This document shows positions 1-10,448 of a stretch of 64,000 nucleotides of DNA, one piece after another; position 1 is the stretch's first letter; each line of letters starts with the position of its first letter. The position numbers and the translations under genes were made by a program. The stretch is taken from positions 2,032,001 to 2,096,000 of the forward strand of contig NZ_WTYD01000001.1 in the NCBI RefSeq assembly GCF_009827295.1, given 5' to 3'. The notes below the pieces were generated by a model. The model was not told where the DNA came from. It saw nothing but the letters and a program-made list of their open reading frames with translations, and did not search any database. This DNA is from Qipengyuania pelagi (GTDB lineage: Bacteria > Pseudomonadota > Alphaproteobacteria > Sphingomonadales > Sphingomonadaceae).

Positions 1-228
1 GTCGTCAGCGCAAACCTCACGCTCGACATCGAAGGTTTCCAGCATCCGATCGATGAGTTCCGCGACAGTCGCGCCCGAACCGAGCCATTCCCAGATCATC
101 GCGGCAGAGCCGTTCAGCGTATAATAATTGCTGGAGGCAAGATCGAGAAGCGCGTTACCGCCTTCAAGCGTACAGGCAACCACATCGGGAGCTTGCCGCA
201 AGCGGACACTGTCGTCTGAACCTGTCAT
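1..228 (-). CDS. PqqD-family peptide chaperone / RiPP leader-binding protein (partial)
   Basis: The frame starts at ATG 228 and runs leftward off the window; 76 codons are visible. The core YYTLNGSAAMIWEWL, preceded by an acidic strand and followed by a helix (TVAELIDRMLETF), is the PqqD/RRE fold, a winged-helix module that binds the leader of a ribosomal peptide and presents it to the modifying enzyme. In lasso-peptide loci this is the B1 protein. It lies about 100 bases downstream of the 47-aa precursor on the same strand, so the two are probably co-transcribed. The C-terminus is outside the window, so a fusion to another domain cannot be excluded. Family assignment is firm; the lasso role is inferred from the neighbour. 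Confidence 0.8.
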   Translation of the reverse strand, partial: MTGSDDSVRLRQAPDVVACTLEGGNALLDLASSNYYTLNGSAAMIWEWLGSGATVAELIDRMLETFDVEREVCADD

Positions 229-328
229 TTTATCCGCCCCCAATCCGTTCGTGTCACCAAACGGTCAGGGACGAGAAAAGGCAACCGAAAAATCGGCTGC
301 CTTTCTCCTTAACCATTCAACGGTGTGC

Positions 329-472
329 TTAGGAAAGCGCGCCGGTGATCAGCGGAGCTTGATTGGCATAGGCCGCGTCGGTGCGGTTGCCGCTGCTCGT
401 GCTCTTGGTGATGGCTTCGATCGAACCGACCTTCTTGAAGGTGGGACGCTCGTAGGTGGCCTTGGTGGACAT
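329..472 (-). CDS. Probable lasso-peptide precursor (A protein), 47 aa
   Basis: Short gene with a good Shine-Dalgarno (GAAGGGG) upstream of ATG 472. The leader has the lasso recognition pattern: Tyr7, Pro10, a hydrophobic residue at 12, Gly16 and Thr22. Thr22 would be the conserved -2 threonine, giving a 24-residue core from Ser24 to Ser47. Counting from Ser24 as position 1, Asp32 is position 9, the right place for a Ser1-Asp9 isopeptide ring, which leaves a 15-residue tail. There are no Cys residues, so a class II lasso would be expected. The adjacent PqqD-like gene supports the reading. The cyclase and the protease are not visible and should lie left of the window. The core boundary is inferred from pattern only. 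Confidence 0.7.
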   Translation of the reverse strand: MSTKATYERPTFKKVGSIEAITKSTSSGNRTDAAYANQAPLITGALS

Positions 473-655
473 AGTTTTCCCCTTCTTTCGGAGTGCACGG
501 GTATTCTTGCGAGGCCGAGTGCAACCCATCGGAATCGACCTGTTGTCACAATCGCAATGAATTAACTTTCTGACAACCATGATTCTGCTGCATTGCACCA
601 TGACAAAGCCAATTTCACATTTTTGTGCCAATATGGGACAGCGTAACACTACGTA

Positions 656-1906
656 ATGCCCGCATTCCGTAACGTCATAAGGCTTTGCTGCGATGCGGCA
701 TTCCGGCTTGCCAACGAGTCGCTGGGGGTGACATACTTCGCAGGAATTTCGTACGATCGATCGCTATTATTCTGTCCAGGGGAACACGCCATCGCGTCTT
801 CGAAGCCTTCAGGTTCCGGACCTTCTGATCGTGGACGTGCCGCGTCCTCTCGAGAAGTGTTCGCGCTGATTGCCATCCTGCGCGGTTGGATGGGGAGCGG
901 TCCGGGCGAGCTGCTTCGCGAAAAAACCCGAGAGGGCGACGACCTTGACGCCGTCCTCGCCTTGGCCATTCGCACCAAGACGCTGGGATTGTTGAGCGGC
1001 GGCTTCGATCGGTCGGAGACCGCGATCCCCACCCGCCTCTCCGATGAACTCGCGCGTCGTCACGAGGAAATCCTCGCGATCAACCTGCGCGCCCTCACCA
1101 CGATCGCGAAGGTCGCGCAGGCATTCGCGGAAGAGAGGCTTCCCTATGTCGTCATCAAGGGTCCCTTGCGCGCCGAACAGGTCTACGGATCGATGGACGT
1201 GCGCTTCGGCAGCGATGTCGACGTCTATACGGACCGGGAGCATTACCGCGCTGCCGAGCAGGTGCTCGAAAGACGGCTGGGCTATAAGTGCCTGGTGCCG
1301 GAGGACGACACATGGTGGCACGATTATCTGGGCGAGGCGCCTTTCGCCGCACCGGATCCGAGCGCGGTGCTCATCGATCTGCACAACCAGCTGCAACAGC
1401 CCGGCGGGCCGTATCCGCGTGACGTGAAGAGCTTCGTCGAGAATGCGGAGACGCGCGCGATCGGGCGCGCTTCGGCGCGTATCCTGTCGCCGGACAATGC
1501 GCTCATGCTGACCGCGATCAGCTTCGGCAAGGCGGTGCGCAATGCCGAGCCGTGGATCGCCTATGCCCACGAGCTGACCTACGCGCTCCATCAGATGCCA
1601 TCGTCGGCGGAAGAAACCCTGACGCGCCGCGCGCGCGCAATCGGCATCGGGCGCTTGTTCGACGAGTTCCTCCGATCCTCGAAGGCGCTGTTCGGCGCCC
1701 CGATCACGGACAACACCCCGGAGTCGCGAAAGCGCCTCGCAATGTCTTCATGCGGGTTCGCACCCCATGCCCTGCTCGCCCGGTCGCGAGCCAGCTGGCG
1801 GTGGACAGAAGGTGCCGTTTTGGCGCGGTCGGCTAGATTTTCCCGTGCGATCCTGCGCGAGGCCCAGGGGCGCATGGCCTACCGCACGAGCACGAGGTTC
1901 GATTGA
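656..1906 (+). CDS. Nucleotidyltransferase-fold protein (NTP_transf_5-like)
   Basis: A 416-codon frame diverging from the lasso precursor. The motif KGPLRAEQVYGSMDVRFGSD followed by VDVY matches the nucleotidyltransferase pattern KG-x-L...R..D-D-hydrophobic of the uncharacterised NTP_transf_5 family, whose members often sit beside PqqD-like and Asn-synthetase-like genes in RiPP and polysaccharide loci. The domain appears to begin near EVFALIAILRGW (about residue 68), so the first 60 or so residues are poorly supported; GTG 857 is an alternative start, but neither start has a good ribosome site. The C-terminal 60 residues are rich in Arg and look unstructured. The substrate is unknown. Confidence 0.65.
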   Translation: MPAFRNVIRLCCDAAFRLANESLGVTYFAGISYDRSLLFCPGEHAIASSKPSGSGPSDRGRAASSREVFALIAILRGWMGSGPGELLREKTREGDDLDAVLALAIRTKTLGLLSGGFDRSETAIPTRLSDELARRHEEILAINLRALTTIAKVAQAFAEERLPYVVIKGPLRAEQVYGSMDVRFGSDVDVYTDREHYRAAEQVLERRLGYKCLVPEDDTWWHDYLGEAPFAAPDPSAVLIDLHNQLQQPGGPYPRDVKSFVENAETRAIGRASARILSPDNALMLTAISFGKAVRNAEPWIAYAHELTYALHQMPSSAEETLTRRARAIGIGRLFDEFLRSSKALFGAPITDNTPESRKRLAMSSCGFAPHALLARSRASWRWTEGAVLARSARFSRAILREAQGRMAYRTSTRFD

Positions 1907-1946
1907 GACTGGGCGCTGCCGATCGCGTCGCGGCGCTCCACGATGA

Positions 1947-3590
<1,644 letters not shown>

Positions 3591-3621
3591 ACCGAAATTC
3601 GACACGCACGGAGAAATTTCA

Positions 3622-4503
3622 ATGAGCTACAAACAGATCAGGAAAGCTGTTTTTCCGGTAGCCGGCATGGGCACGCGGTTTCTGCCCGCGACGAAAGCCG
3701 TGCCGAAGGAACTGCTGCCGATCGTCGATCGGCCGCTGATCCAATATGCGGTGGACGAGGCGCGCGAGGCGGGCATCGAACAGATGATCTTCGTGACCGG
3801 CCGCGGAAAGACCGCCATCGTTGAACATTTCGACATCGCCTTCGAACTCGAGACGACGATGAGCGAGCGGAGCAAGGACCTGGGCGTCCTCGATCCGACC
3901 CGCGCGACGCCGGGCGACATCATCACGGTACGCCAGCAAGTGCCGATGGGCCTCGGCCACGCGATCTGGTGCGCGCGCGCAGTGGTGGGTGACGAGCCCT
4001 TCGCGATCTTCCTGCCCGACGAACTCATGATCGGCGAACGCGGCGGCGCGGGCTGCATGAAGCAGATGGTCGATGCTTATGCCAGGACCGGAGGCAATCT
4101 CGTCAGCGTCCTCGAAGTGCCGCATGAAGAGGTGTCGAGCTACGGCGTGATCGATCCCGGCGCAGCCAGCGGCAATCTGACGGAAGTGAAGGGGTTGGTG
4201 GAAAAGCCCGCCGTGGCCGATGCCCCTTCGAACAAGATCGTATCGGGCCGCTACATTCTCCAGCCCGAGGTGATGCGGATCCTCGAAGACCAGGAAAAGG
4301 GTGCCGGCGGCGAAATCCAGCTGACCGATGCGATGGCCAAGATGATCGGCGACCAGCCGTTCCACGCCGTCACCTTCGATGGAAAACGGTACGATTGCGG
4401 CAGCAAGCTCGGTTTCGTGGAAGCGACTCTGGCCCTTGCCCTGCAACGCGAGGACATGGGCAGCAGCGTGCGCGAAATCGCGCAGCGTCTCCTGTCTGAA
4501 TGA
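3622..4503 (+). CDS. galU: UTP--glucose-1-phosphate uridylyltransferase
   Basis: 293 aa. Makes UDP-glucose from UTP and glucose-1-phosphate. The N-terminal nucleotide-binding signature FPVAGMGTRFLPATKAVPKE is complete, and the sugar-binding region LVEKPAVADAPSNK is present. GGAGA lies before ATG 3622. The gene directly follows pgm, and the pair supplies activated glucose to the glycosyltransferase and polymerase genes downstream. Confidence 0.95.
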   Translation: MSYKQIRKAVFPVAGMGTRFLPATKAVPKELLPIVDRPLIQYAVDEAREAGIEQMIFVTGRGKTAIVEHFDIAFELETTMSERSKDLGVLDPTRATPGDIITVRQQVPMGLGHAIWCARAVVGDEPFAIFLPDELMIGERGGAGCMKQMVDAYARTGGNLVSVLEVPHEEVSSYGVIDPGAASGNLTEVKGLVEKPAVADAPSNKIVSGRYILQPEVMRILEDQEKGAGGEIQLTDAMAKMIGDQPFHAVTFDGKRYDCGSKLGFVEATLALALQREDMGSSVREIAQRLLSE

Positions 4504-4574
4504 CTGGCGGCGCCGCCATCAGCCCATGAGGCGGCGCCGCGCTGATCGAACGATGGCTGGGGGTTTGAGAACCG

Positions 4575-5711
4575 ATGCGCAAGGCTAGCACGCGACCACT
4601 GCGGATCCTCGCACCGACACGATATCCGTGGCGCTTCAACAGTCCCCGGCATTCGCGCCATGCGATCACCAACCAACCGTTCCTGCCGATGAACAAGATC
4701 GACGAGCGGATCGAGGGCTTCACCATCTTTCCGCCGACCATGCGGAGATACGATCTGGTCCACGCGTTCAATCGGATTCCGGTGGGCCGGGCGCCCTATC
4801 TCATCGGGTTCGAATCCCACCTGCCGCGTGCGTTTTCGCTGGAATCCACCGCCTATTTCAAAGCTCTGACCAAATCGCTCGCTGGCAAGCGTTGCAGGGG
4901 GGTCGTCGCTATCTCCCGGTACTCCGAACGGATCTTCCGCAAAACGCACGCCGATAGCGCCATGGCGGAGGAGCTTTATGAAAAGCTGGAGATGCGGTAT
5001 CCCAATATCGAGATCCCCGCCGTCGAGGATCAGGCGCCCGATTTGAACGGCCCGCTGCAACTGGTCTTCGTGGGGCATCATTTCGCCCGCAAGGGCGGCT
5101 GCGTCGCGGTTCGCCTGGCCGAACTCGCGCAGGAGGCGGGGGTCGATATGCGCATCACCATCGTTTCCGGGCTGGCGATGGGCGGCGCTATCTGGACCGA
5201 TCCCGCGCGCGAGGAATATTATGAAACCTGGGCAGACCGCCTGGAGGGAAGCAACATAACCCATCACCCATCGCTTCCCAACGATCAGGTTCAGACGCTG
5301 TTGCGGGGCGCGCATTTCTGTCTTTTGCCGACCTTCGGCGACACGTTCGGATACAGCGCCATCGAAGCGATGGCCAATCATTGCCCGATGATCGCCACCC
5401 GGCAGGGCGCGCTGCCGGAGTTCATCGAAGACGACAGCAATGGCATCCTGCTCGATCTTCCCGTCGATGGCGACGGCGATTGGATCCACAGCTCCTCGCC
5501 GGACAGGGATACGCCGGGTTTCGAGCGTATGTTTACGGACGAGATCGAGCGTTTGGCCGAAACCGCGCTGACACGCGTGGTCGACTATCTCAACAATCCA
5601 GCCCGCTATCGTGCTCTGCGCATAGAAGCGCGCCGCACTGTCGAGACGACGTTCGCCGCGACCGATGCGAACGAATTCTGGGACCGACGCTACGAGGAAG
5701 CAGTCGGGTGA
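4575..5711 (+). CDS. Glycosyltransferase family 4 (group 1)
   Basis: 378 aa, GT-B fold. The C-terminal half has the donor-sugar-nucleotide site of GT4 enzymes: GDTFGYSAIEAMANHCPMIA (E-x7-E type, about residues 255-275) followed by GALPEFIEDDSNG. A VFVGHHFARKGG stretch begins the second Rossmann domain. It is a cytoplasmic retaining glycosyltransferase that would add one sugar to a lipid-linked repeat. The stop overlaps the GTG start of the next gene by four bases (GTGA), indicating translational coupling. Donor and acceptor sugars cannot be read from the sequence. Confidence 0.85.
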   Translation: MRKASTRPLRILAPTRYPWRFNSPRHSRHAITNQPFLPMNKIDERIEGFTIFPPTMRRYDLVHAFNRIPVGRAPYLIGFESHLPRAFSLESTAYFKALTKSLAGKRCRGVVAISRYSERIFRKTHADSAMAEELYEKLEMRYPNIEIPAVEDQAPDLNGPLQLVFVGHHFARKGGCVAVRLAELAQEAGVDMRITIVSGLAMGGAIWTDPAREEYYETWADRLEGSNITHHPSLPNDQVQTLLRGAHFCLLPTFGDTFGYSAIEAMANHCPMIATRQGALPEFIEDDSNGILLDLPVDGDGDWIHSSSPDRDTPGFERMFTDEIERLAETALTRVVDYLNNPARYRALRIEARRTVETTFAATDANEFWDRRYEEAVG

Positions 5712-6586
5712 TTCCGCCTCGCCGTCGCAAGGTCCCGAAGCGCCTATCGCTCCTGGGTGCCCTTGCCGCATTGGTACTCTGTGCCCTTGGGATCGCGGTC
5801 CTCGCGCAAAATGCGACCGGCGGATCGCTGCTGACGGCCCTGACGCCCGAGCCTGCGCCCGGCTCGGTTCCGAATCCCTATTGCCGGTCGCAACCGAGCG
5901 GCGATCTTCCTCCGCTCGACGTGTCCGACATGCGCCTGTGGAATTACGACGCCGCCTGGCACGCCTCGCAATGGGACAATGCTTTCAGCCGCATCCCCTG
6001 GCGATCCGACCATGTGTCGCTCGCGGCGAATGGTGATGTGGTTCTGCGGCTCGACGGTTCGGGCGCTCCGCAGATCAAGTCCGGAAGCCGGATCGCGATG
6101 GCCGACAAGGGCACATGGGAAACCGAAGTCACCCTGCCCGAAATGCGCGAGGGCATGGTCGTCGCCCCGCTATGGCTATTCAATCAGGACCGGCGCGAGG
6201 AGATCGATTTCGAATTCGCGGGCAGGAAGAGCCTCGACTTGAGCCTCCACGCCTATCCCAGAGGCGAGCATCGCAAGACGACGGTGTCGGTTTTCAAGGG
6301 CATGGACTTTTCGAATTGCACGGTCCGCTTCAAGATCGTCGCCGACATACCTGCAGGCTGGGCGTCGCTCTATGTCGAGGACGAGTTGGTTCATCGCTTC
6401 GAAAGGAAAGACCTCGGATATTTCGTCACTGGCAAGACGCGTCCGATCATCGAGATGTGGGCGGGGCGCGACGACCATGAGGGGTTCGTCCAGTGGCTCG
6501 GCAAGTGGCGGGATCTGCCGCCGGGAAAGACCTTGACCATGCGGGTTCACGGCTATCGTTTCTCACCCGCGACGGATGACCGATAG
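5708..6586 (+). CDS. GH16-like beta-glucanase domain, membrane-anchored or secreted
   Basis: 292 aa from GTG 5708, chosen because it couples to the preceding stop. The N-terminus has a basic patch and one hydrophobic helix (LSLLGALAALVLCALGIAVL), so it is exported or anchored. Residues 165-169 read EIDFE, the GH16 catalytic motif with nucleophile and acid/base glutamates. The surrounding beta-rich sequence (WETEVTLPEM, LDLSLHAYP) fits the jelly-roll fold. GH16 enzymes in such clusters trim or release the polymer; here the product is likely the polysaccharide made by the neighbouring genes. The specific linkage is not predictable. Confidence 0.75.
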   Translation: MIPPRRRKVPKRLSLLGALAALVLCALGIAVLAQNATGGSLLTALTPEPAPGSVPNPYCRSQPSGDLPPLDVSDMRLWNYDAAWHASQWDNAFSRIPWRSDHVSLAANGDVVLRLDGSGAPQIKSGSRIAMADKGTWETEVTLPEMREGMVVAPLWLFNQDRREEIDFEFAGRKSLDLSLHAYPRGEHRKTTVSVFKGMDFSNCTVRFKIVADIPAGWASLYVEDELVHRFERKDLGYFVTGKTRPIIEMWAGRDDHEGFVQWLGKWRDLPPGKTLTMRVHGYRFSPATDDR

Positions 6587-6592
6587 GTTGGC

Positions 6593-7834
6593 GTGAACCA
6601 GGTTGCAGCAAGATATGGAAGGGCCCGACCCGCCGGGCGCGATCTGCGGATCGAGAGCGCGATCGACATCGCCATGGTGTGCGCGGTTCTGTTCGCTATC
6701 CTCTTCAATATCTGGATCGGACCGCTGACGCCTTTGATCCTGACCGGCGTCACGGCTGTCTACTGCGTGATCCGGCGTGAGCGATTGCCAGCCCTCCTGC
6801 TCGACACGTGGCCGCTGCTGCTCCTCCCTGCTCTCGCGATCGCCTCGGTCCTGTGGTCGATCAACGGGGGAGAGTCGATGAAGGCAGGTCTCCTCTATCT
6901 GCTGACGGTCCTCGTCGCCCTGATCCTGGGGTCGGGGGTCCGGCGCATCGATCTTCTAAAAGCGGTGTTCTTCTCGTTTCTGATCTTCACCATCCTGTCG
7001 TGGATCTACGGCTATTCCCAGATCGGCCAGCGCGCCTTCCAGGGGCTCCTCGCGTCGAAGAACGCGATGGGCGAGCTGAGCGGGGGCCTCGTCCTGGCGG
7101 CGATCTGCCTCTTTTCCGACGCGGTCTCGCGCCGAAAATGGCTGCTTGGGATCACATGCCTCCTGGGCCTCGCGCTCGGCGCCGTGAGCCTGTGGCTGGC
7201 GGAAGCGACGACGGCGACGATCGCCACCGGAACCGCGTCCCTTTGCGCGATCGTCTGGCTCACGACCCTGCGGCTCGACGCCCAGTCGCGAACCTTCCTG
7301 TTCCTGTTCGCGATCATCTTCAGCGCCATCGTGTTCGGCATATTCTACTCTTTCCAGGACGTCATTTTCGATTACGTCCTGGGCGCCAGCGGAAAGGATA
7401 CCACGCTTACCGGCCGAACGGATATCTGGCGCGTCGCCGATGGCCTGATAGCGGAGCGACCATGGCTCGGCATCGGCTACAACACGTTCTGGCATCCCGG
7501 CAATCTCGAAGCCGAGGCCTTGTGGAGGCAGTTCGGAATCGGAAACCGCAGCGGGTTCAATTTCCACAACACCTATCGCGAGATCACGGTCCATCTGGGC
7601 TATGTGGGCTTCGCGCTGTTCCTGGCCGTATCCGTCATCGGCACGCTCGGCCTGTTTCTGGGAACGATGCGCAAGCCCAGCATCCCGCTCGTTTTCCTGA
7701 GCGCGCTCATGATAAGTTCGGCGATCAAACTGCCCTTCGAAAGCTTCGGCTTCGGGGCCATGCAGCTGTTCGGCATCCTGACCTTCGCAGCGATCTCGGC
7801 AGGCTACACGACCTTCAAACTGCGCAGTAGCTGA
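6593..7834 (+). CDS. O-antigen ligase / Wzy-type polymerase family membrane protein
   Basis: 413 aa from GTG 6593, six bases after the GH16 gene. There are around ten hydrophobic segments along the length, and a large periplasmic loop near residues 265-330 contains GRTDIWRVADGLIAERPWLG and an N-x-x-F/H-N-x-Y segment (NFHNTYREI), the Wzy_C pattern. Proteins of this family polymerise repeat units or ligate polymer to an acceptor at the periplasmic face of the inner membrane. It closes the polysaccharide block. Which of the two activities it has cannot be decided here. Confidence 0.8.
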   Translation: MNQVAARYGRARPAGRDLRIESAIDIAMVCAVLFAILFNIWIGPLTPLILTGVTAVYCVIRRERLPALLLDTWPLLLLPALAIASVLWSINGGESMKAGLLYLLTVLVALILGSGVRRIDLLKAVFFSFLIFTILSWIYGYSQIGQRAFQGLLASKNAMGELSGGLVLAAICLFSDAVSRRKWLLGITCLLGLALGAVSLWLAEATTATIATGTASLCAIVWLTTLRLDAQSRTFLFLFAIIFSAIVFGIFYSFQDVIFDYVLGASGKDTTLTGRTDIWRVADGLIAERPWLGIGYNTFWHPGNLEAEALWRQFGIGNRSGFNFHNTYREITVHLGYVGFALFLAVSVIGTLGLFLGTMRKPSIPLVFLSALMISSAIKLPFESFGFGAMQLFGILTFAAISAGYTTFKLRSS

Positions 7835-7852
7835 GCGGTCGGGCGCGATGGC

Positions 7853-9973
7853 CTAGCGTTGCCAGCCCTGCTTGTACCGCTCGAACCAGGCGAGGATCGC
7901 CGCCGCCTTGGCGGCACTGTGCGATGGACGCGCCGCGATGCTCCCATGGCTCGCGCCGGGCACCTTGACCAGGGCGGTCGGCACGCCGCGCAGGCGCAGC
8001 GCGGTGTAATACTGCTCGGATTCGCTGACCGGGGTGCGATAATCCTCGCTTCCCACCACGACCAGCGTGGGCGTTTCCACATTGCCGACCAGCGAGAGCG
8101 GCGAGCGCGACCAGTAGAGATCGGGATCTTCCCACGGCTGCGCGCCCAGCCAATAAGTGCCGAAGAAGGCCGCGCCATCGGCGGTGAGCACCTGGGTCGC
8201 CCAATTGATGACCGGCTTCTGAGTCGCCGCAGCCTTGAACCGGTCAGTCTTGCCGACGATCCAGCTGGTCAGCACGCCGCCACCCGATCCGCCAGTCACG
8301 AACAGGGCGTCGGGGTCCGCGATACCCTCGGCGATCGCCGCGTCGACGATGCTGATGAGGTCAAAATAGTCGTTGCCCGGATAGGTCTTGTCGATGGCGT
8401 TCGCAAAAGCCTCGCCATAGCTCGTCGAGCCGCGCGGATTGGGCGAGAGCACGGCATAGCCCGCTGCGGCATACAGCTGGTTGTCGGTCGCGAAATGCGG
8501 GCCGTAGGCGGCAAAGGGCCCGCCGTGGATTTCCAGTATCAAGGGCACGCGCTGCCCCTCGACATAGCCGGGTGGGAGAGTCAGCCAACCTTCGATCGTC
8601 ATCCCGTCATGGCTGGACGCGGTCGTGATCTTGCGCACCTCGCCCATCACCTTCGCCTCACGCAGGGAGCGGTTGAGATCGGTCAGGATACGCGTGTCGC
8701 CGCCGCGCGTGAAGCGCAGTTCGGCGGGGCGCGTCGGCGGCCCGCCGGTCGACGCGATCGCGTCATTGTCCGAAACCGAGAAGCTCCCCCCGGTATAGGG
8801 CCGGTCGAGCCCGCCGCCGGAAAGCCCCTCAACGACATCGCGGACCGATCCGTCGAGCGCGATGCGCGCCACGCGGGTCTCCCCCGCGATATCGTATTGG
8901 GCATAGATGGCGCGGCCATCGGAAGCCCATTCGATGCCCGTGGGGCTGAAGTCCCAATCCCCGGTCAGCAGGCGCCGGTTCGATCCATCGCGATCCATCA
9001 CGTAGAGATCGTCGTTCTCGTAAGCGCGCAGTGCATCGTCGAAGCCGAGATAGGCGATTCTGCGCCCATCGGGCGAAACGCGGGGGCTGTGATCGGGGCC
9101 GTCGCGGCTGGTCAACTGCGTGACGCGCCCGCTCATGACGTCGAGGGCGTGAATTTCGCCCTCTAGGGGATCGGTCTGCCAATCATCGTTGCGGTTCGCG
9201 CCGAAATAGATCGTGCGGCCATCGGGCGACCATGACAGGGGTCCCCCATCGTGATTCGGCCCGAAAGTGAGCTGGCGCGGCGCGCCGCCGGTCGCGGGTA
9301 TGACGAAGATCTTCTCGAAGCCCGGCTTGAGATAGCCTGCCCCGTCCGCGCGGTAGGTGAGAAGGTCGTAGATTTCGAGCGGCTCGGCCCATTCGGCGCC
9401 TTCGGGCCGGTTCATGGGCGCGGAGCCGAGCTTGGGCGCATCGTCCTCGACCAGCATCGTATAGGCGATCGAGCGTCCGTCCGGGGACCACGCCATGCTC
9501 GACGGGGCTGTCGGCAGGCCGGTCAGCCGCACCGCCTCGCCCGCGTCCATGAAGCGCACCCATAATTGCGCACTGCCTCCGCTGGTAGAGACATAGGCCA
9601 GGCGATCCCCCTTCGGCGACCAGCTGGGCGAAAACGCATTCCCGTCCTGTCCGGCGAGCGGCGTTTCCTCGCCGGTTCGCGTATCGACCAGCCAGATCGC
9701 GCTGCGGGTGCTGTCGCTCATCACGTCATTGGAGCGGCGCACATAGGCGATCCGCGAACCATCCGGGCTGATCTGCGGATCGGAGGCTATCGCGAGATCG
9801 AACAGATCCGCACCGGTGAAGCGCCGTTCGGGGCCCTCGCGCACGGTGCCGGTGGCGGATGCGGCTTGCGGTGCCTCGGTCTGCGACTCCGGCGGCACGG
9901 CATCCTGGGCGGCGAGGCCTGTCGGCAGGAAGGCAAGCGCAGTCGATCCCGCGAGAATAGCCAGCAGCTTCAT
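7853..9973 (-). CDS. S9-family prolyl oligopeptidase-like dipeptidyl aminopeptidase
   Basis: 706 aa from ATG 9973, selected because it begins a clear signal peptide (MKLLAILAGSTALAFLPTGLAAQ); an upstream in-frame ATG has no such signal. The N-terminal half holds WD-like TolB propeller repeats (SPDGSRIAYV, SPRVSPDGRRIAYLG). The C-terminal alpha/beta-hydrolase has the Ser nucleophile in VTGGSGGG, the Asp in VVGSEDYRTPVSE and the His in GASHGS. It probably hydrolyses short peptides in the periplasm. The gene is transcribed toward the polysaccharide block and is functionally separate from it. Confidence 0.9.
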   Translation of the reverse strand: MKLLAILAGSTALAFLPTGLAAQDAVPPESQTEAPQAASATGTVREGPERRFTGADLFDLAIASDPQISPDGSRIAYVRRSNDVMSDSTRSAIWLVDTRTGEETPLAGQDGNAFSPSWSPKGDRLAYVSTSGGSAQLWVRFMDAGEAVRLTGLPTAPSSMAWSPDGRSIAYTMLVEDDAPKLGSAPMNRPEGAEWAEPLEIYDLLTYRADGAGYLKPGFEKIFVIPATGGAPRQLTFGPNHDGGPLSWSPDGRTIYFGANRNDDWQTDPLEGEIHALDVMSGRVTQLTSRDGPDHSPRVSPDGRRIAYLGFDDALRAYENDDLYVMDRDGSNRRLLTGDWDFSPTGIEWASDGRAIYAQYDIAGETRVARIALDGSVRDVVEGLSGGGLDRPYTGGSFSVSDNDAIASTGGPPTRPAELRFTRGGDTRILTDLNRSLREAKVMGEVRKITTASSHDGMTIEGWLTLPPGYVEGQRVPLILEIHGGPFAAYGPHFATDNQLYAAAGYAVLSPNPRGSTSYGEAFANAIDKTYPGNDYFDLISIVDAAIAEGIADPDALFVTGGSGGGVLTSWIVGKTDRFKAAATQKPVINWATQVLTADGAAFFGTYWLGAQPWEDPDLYWSRSPLSLVGNVETPTLVVVGSEDYRTPVSESEQYYTALRLRGVPTALVKVPGASHGSIAARPSHSAAKAAAILAWFERYKQGWQR

Positions 9974-10265
9974 GTCATGGTCCCTTTCGCAAGCCCCGTC
10001 ATCGTCGCACGGTGCGGCATCGGCGCGGCTCGTGTCAATCGCTCCCATCCCGGCGCATAAGGCGCCGCGAGGAACCATTTACCCCCTGCACACCATACCG
10101 GGCTTTGCCTGCGGGGGATTGCTCCAGGAGATTGCCCGATCACCGGTTCATTGTGAGGACGAGATCAACCGAGCACGGTTTAGAACGGGCTGGCTTACCG
10201 AGAGCGTATCACTGACGGCGGCTAATCGTTTCGGCGTCTGCGCTTGCTGGCAAACGCCGAGAAAA

Positions 10266-10341
10266 TGGCAGGGGTGACAGGATTCGAACCCGTGGCCCTC
10301 GGTTTTGGAGACCGATGCTCTACCAGCTGAGCTACACCCCT
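10266..10341 (-). tRNA. tRNA-Trp (CCA anticodon)
   Basis: A complete 76-base cloverleaf on the minus strand. The acceptor stem AGGGGTG pairs with CACCCCT, the T loop is TTCGAAT, the anticodon loop reads CTCCAAA with anticodon CCA, and the 3' CCA is encoded. It stands alone between two protein genes. Confidence 0.97.
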
Positions 10342-10448
10342 GCAGCCGGTCGCGCCACCTACCCGGCGCGGGTCAGCTTGGCAAGCGCGTCCTTCGCGAT
10401 ATGCTTTTGTCTGGGTTCCCATGCCGTTGCAGTGCTAGGGCAGCGTAG

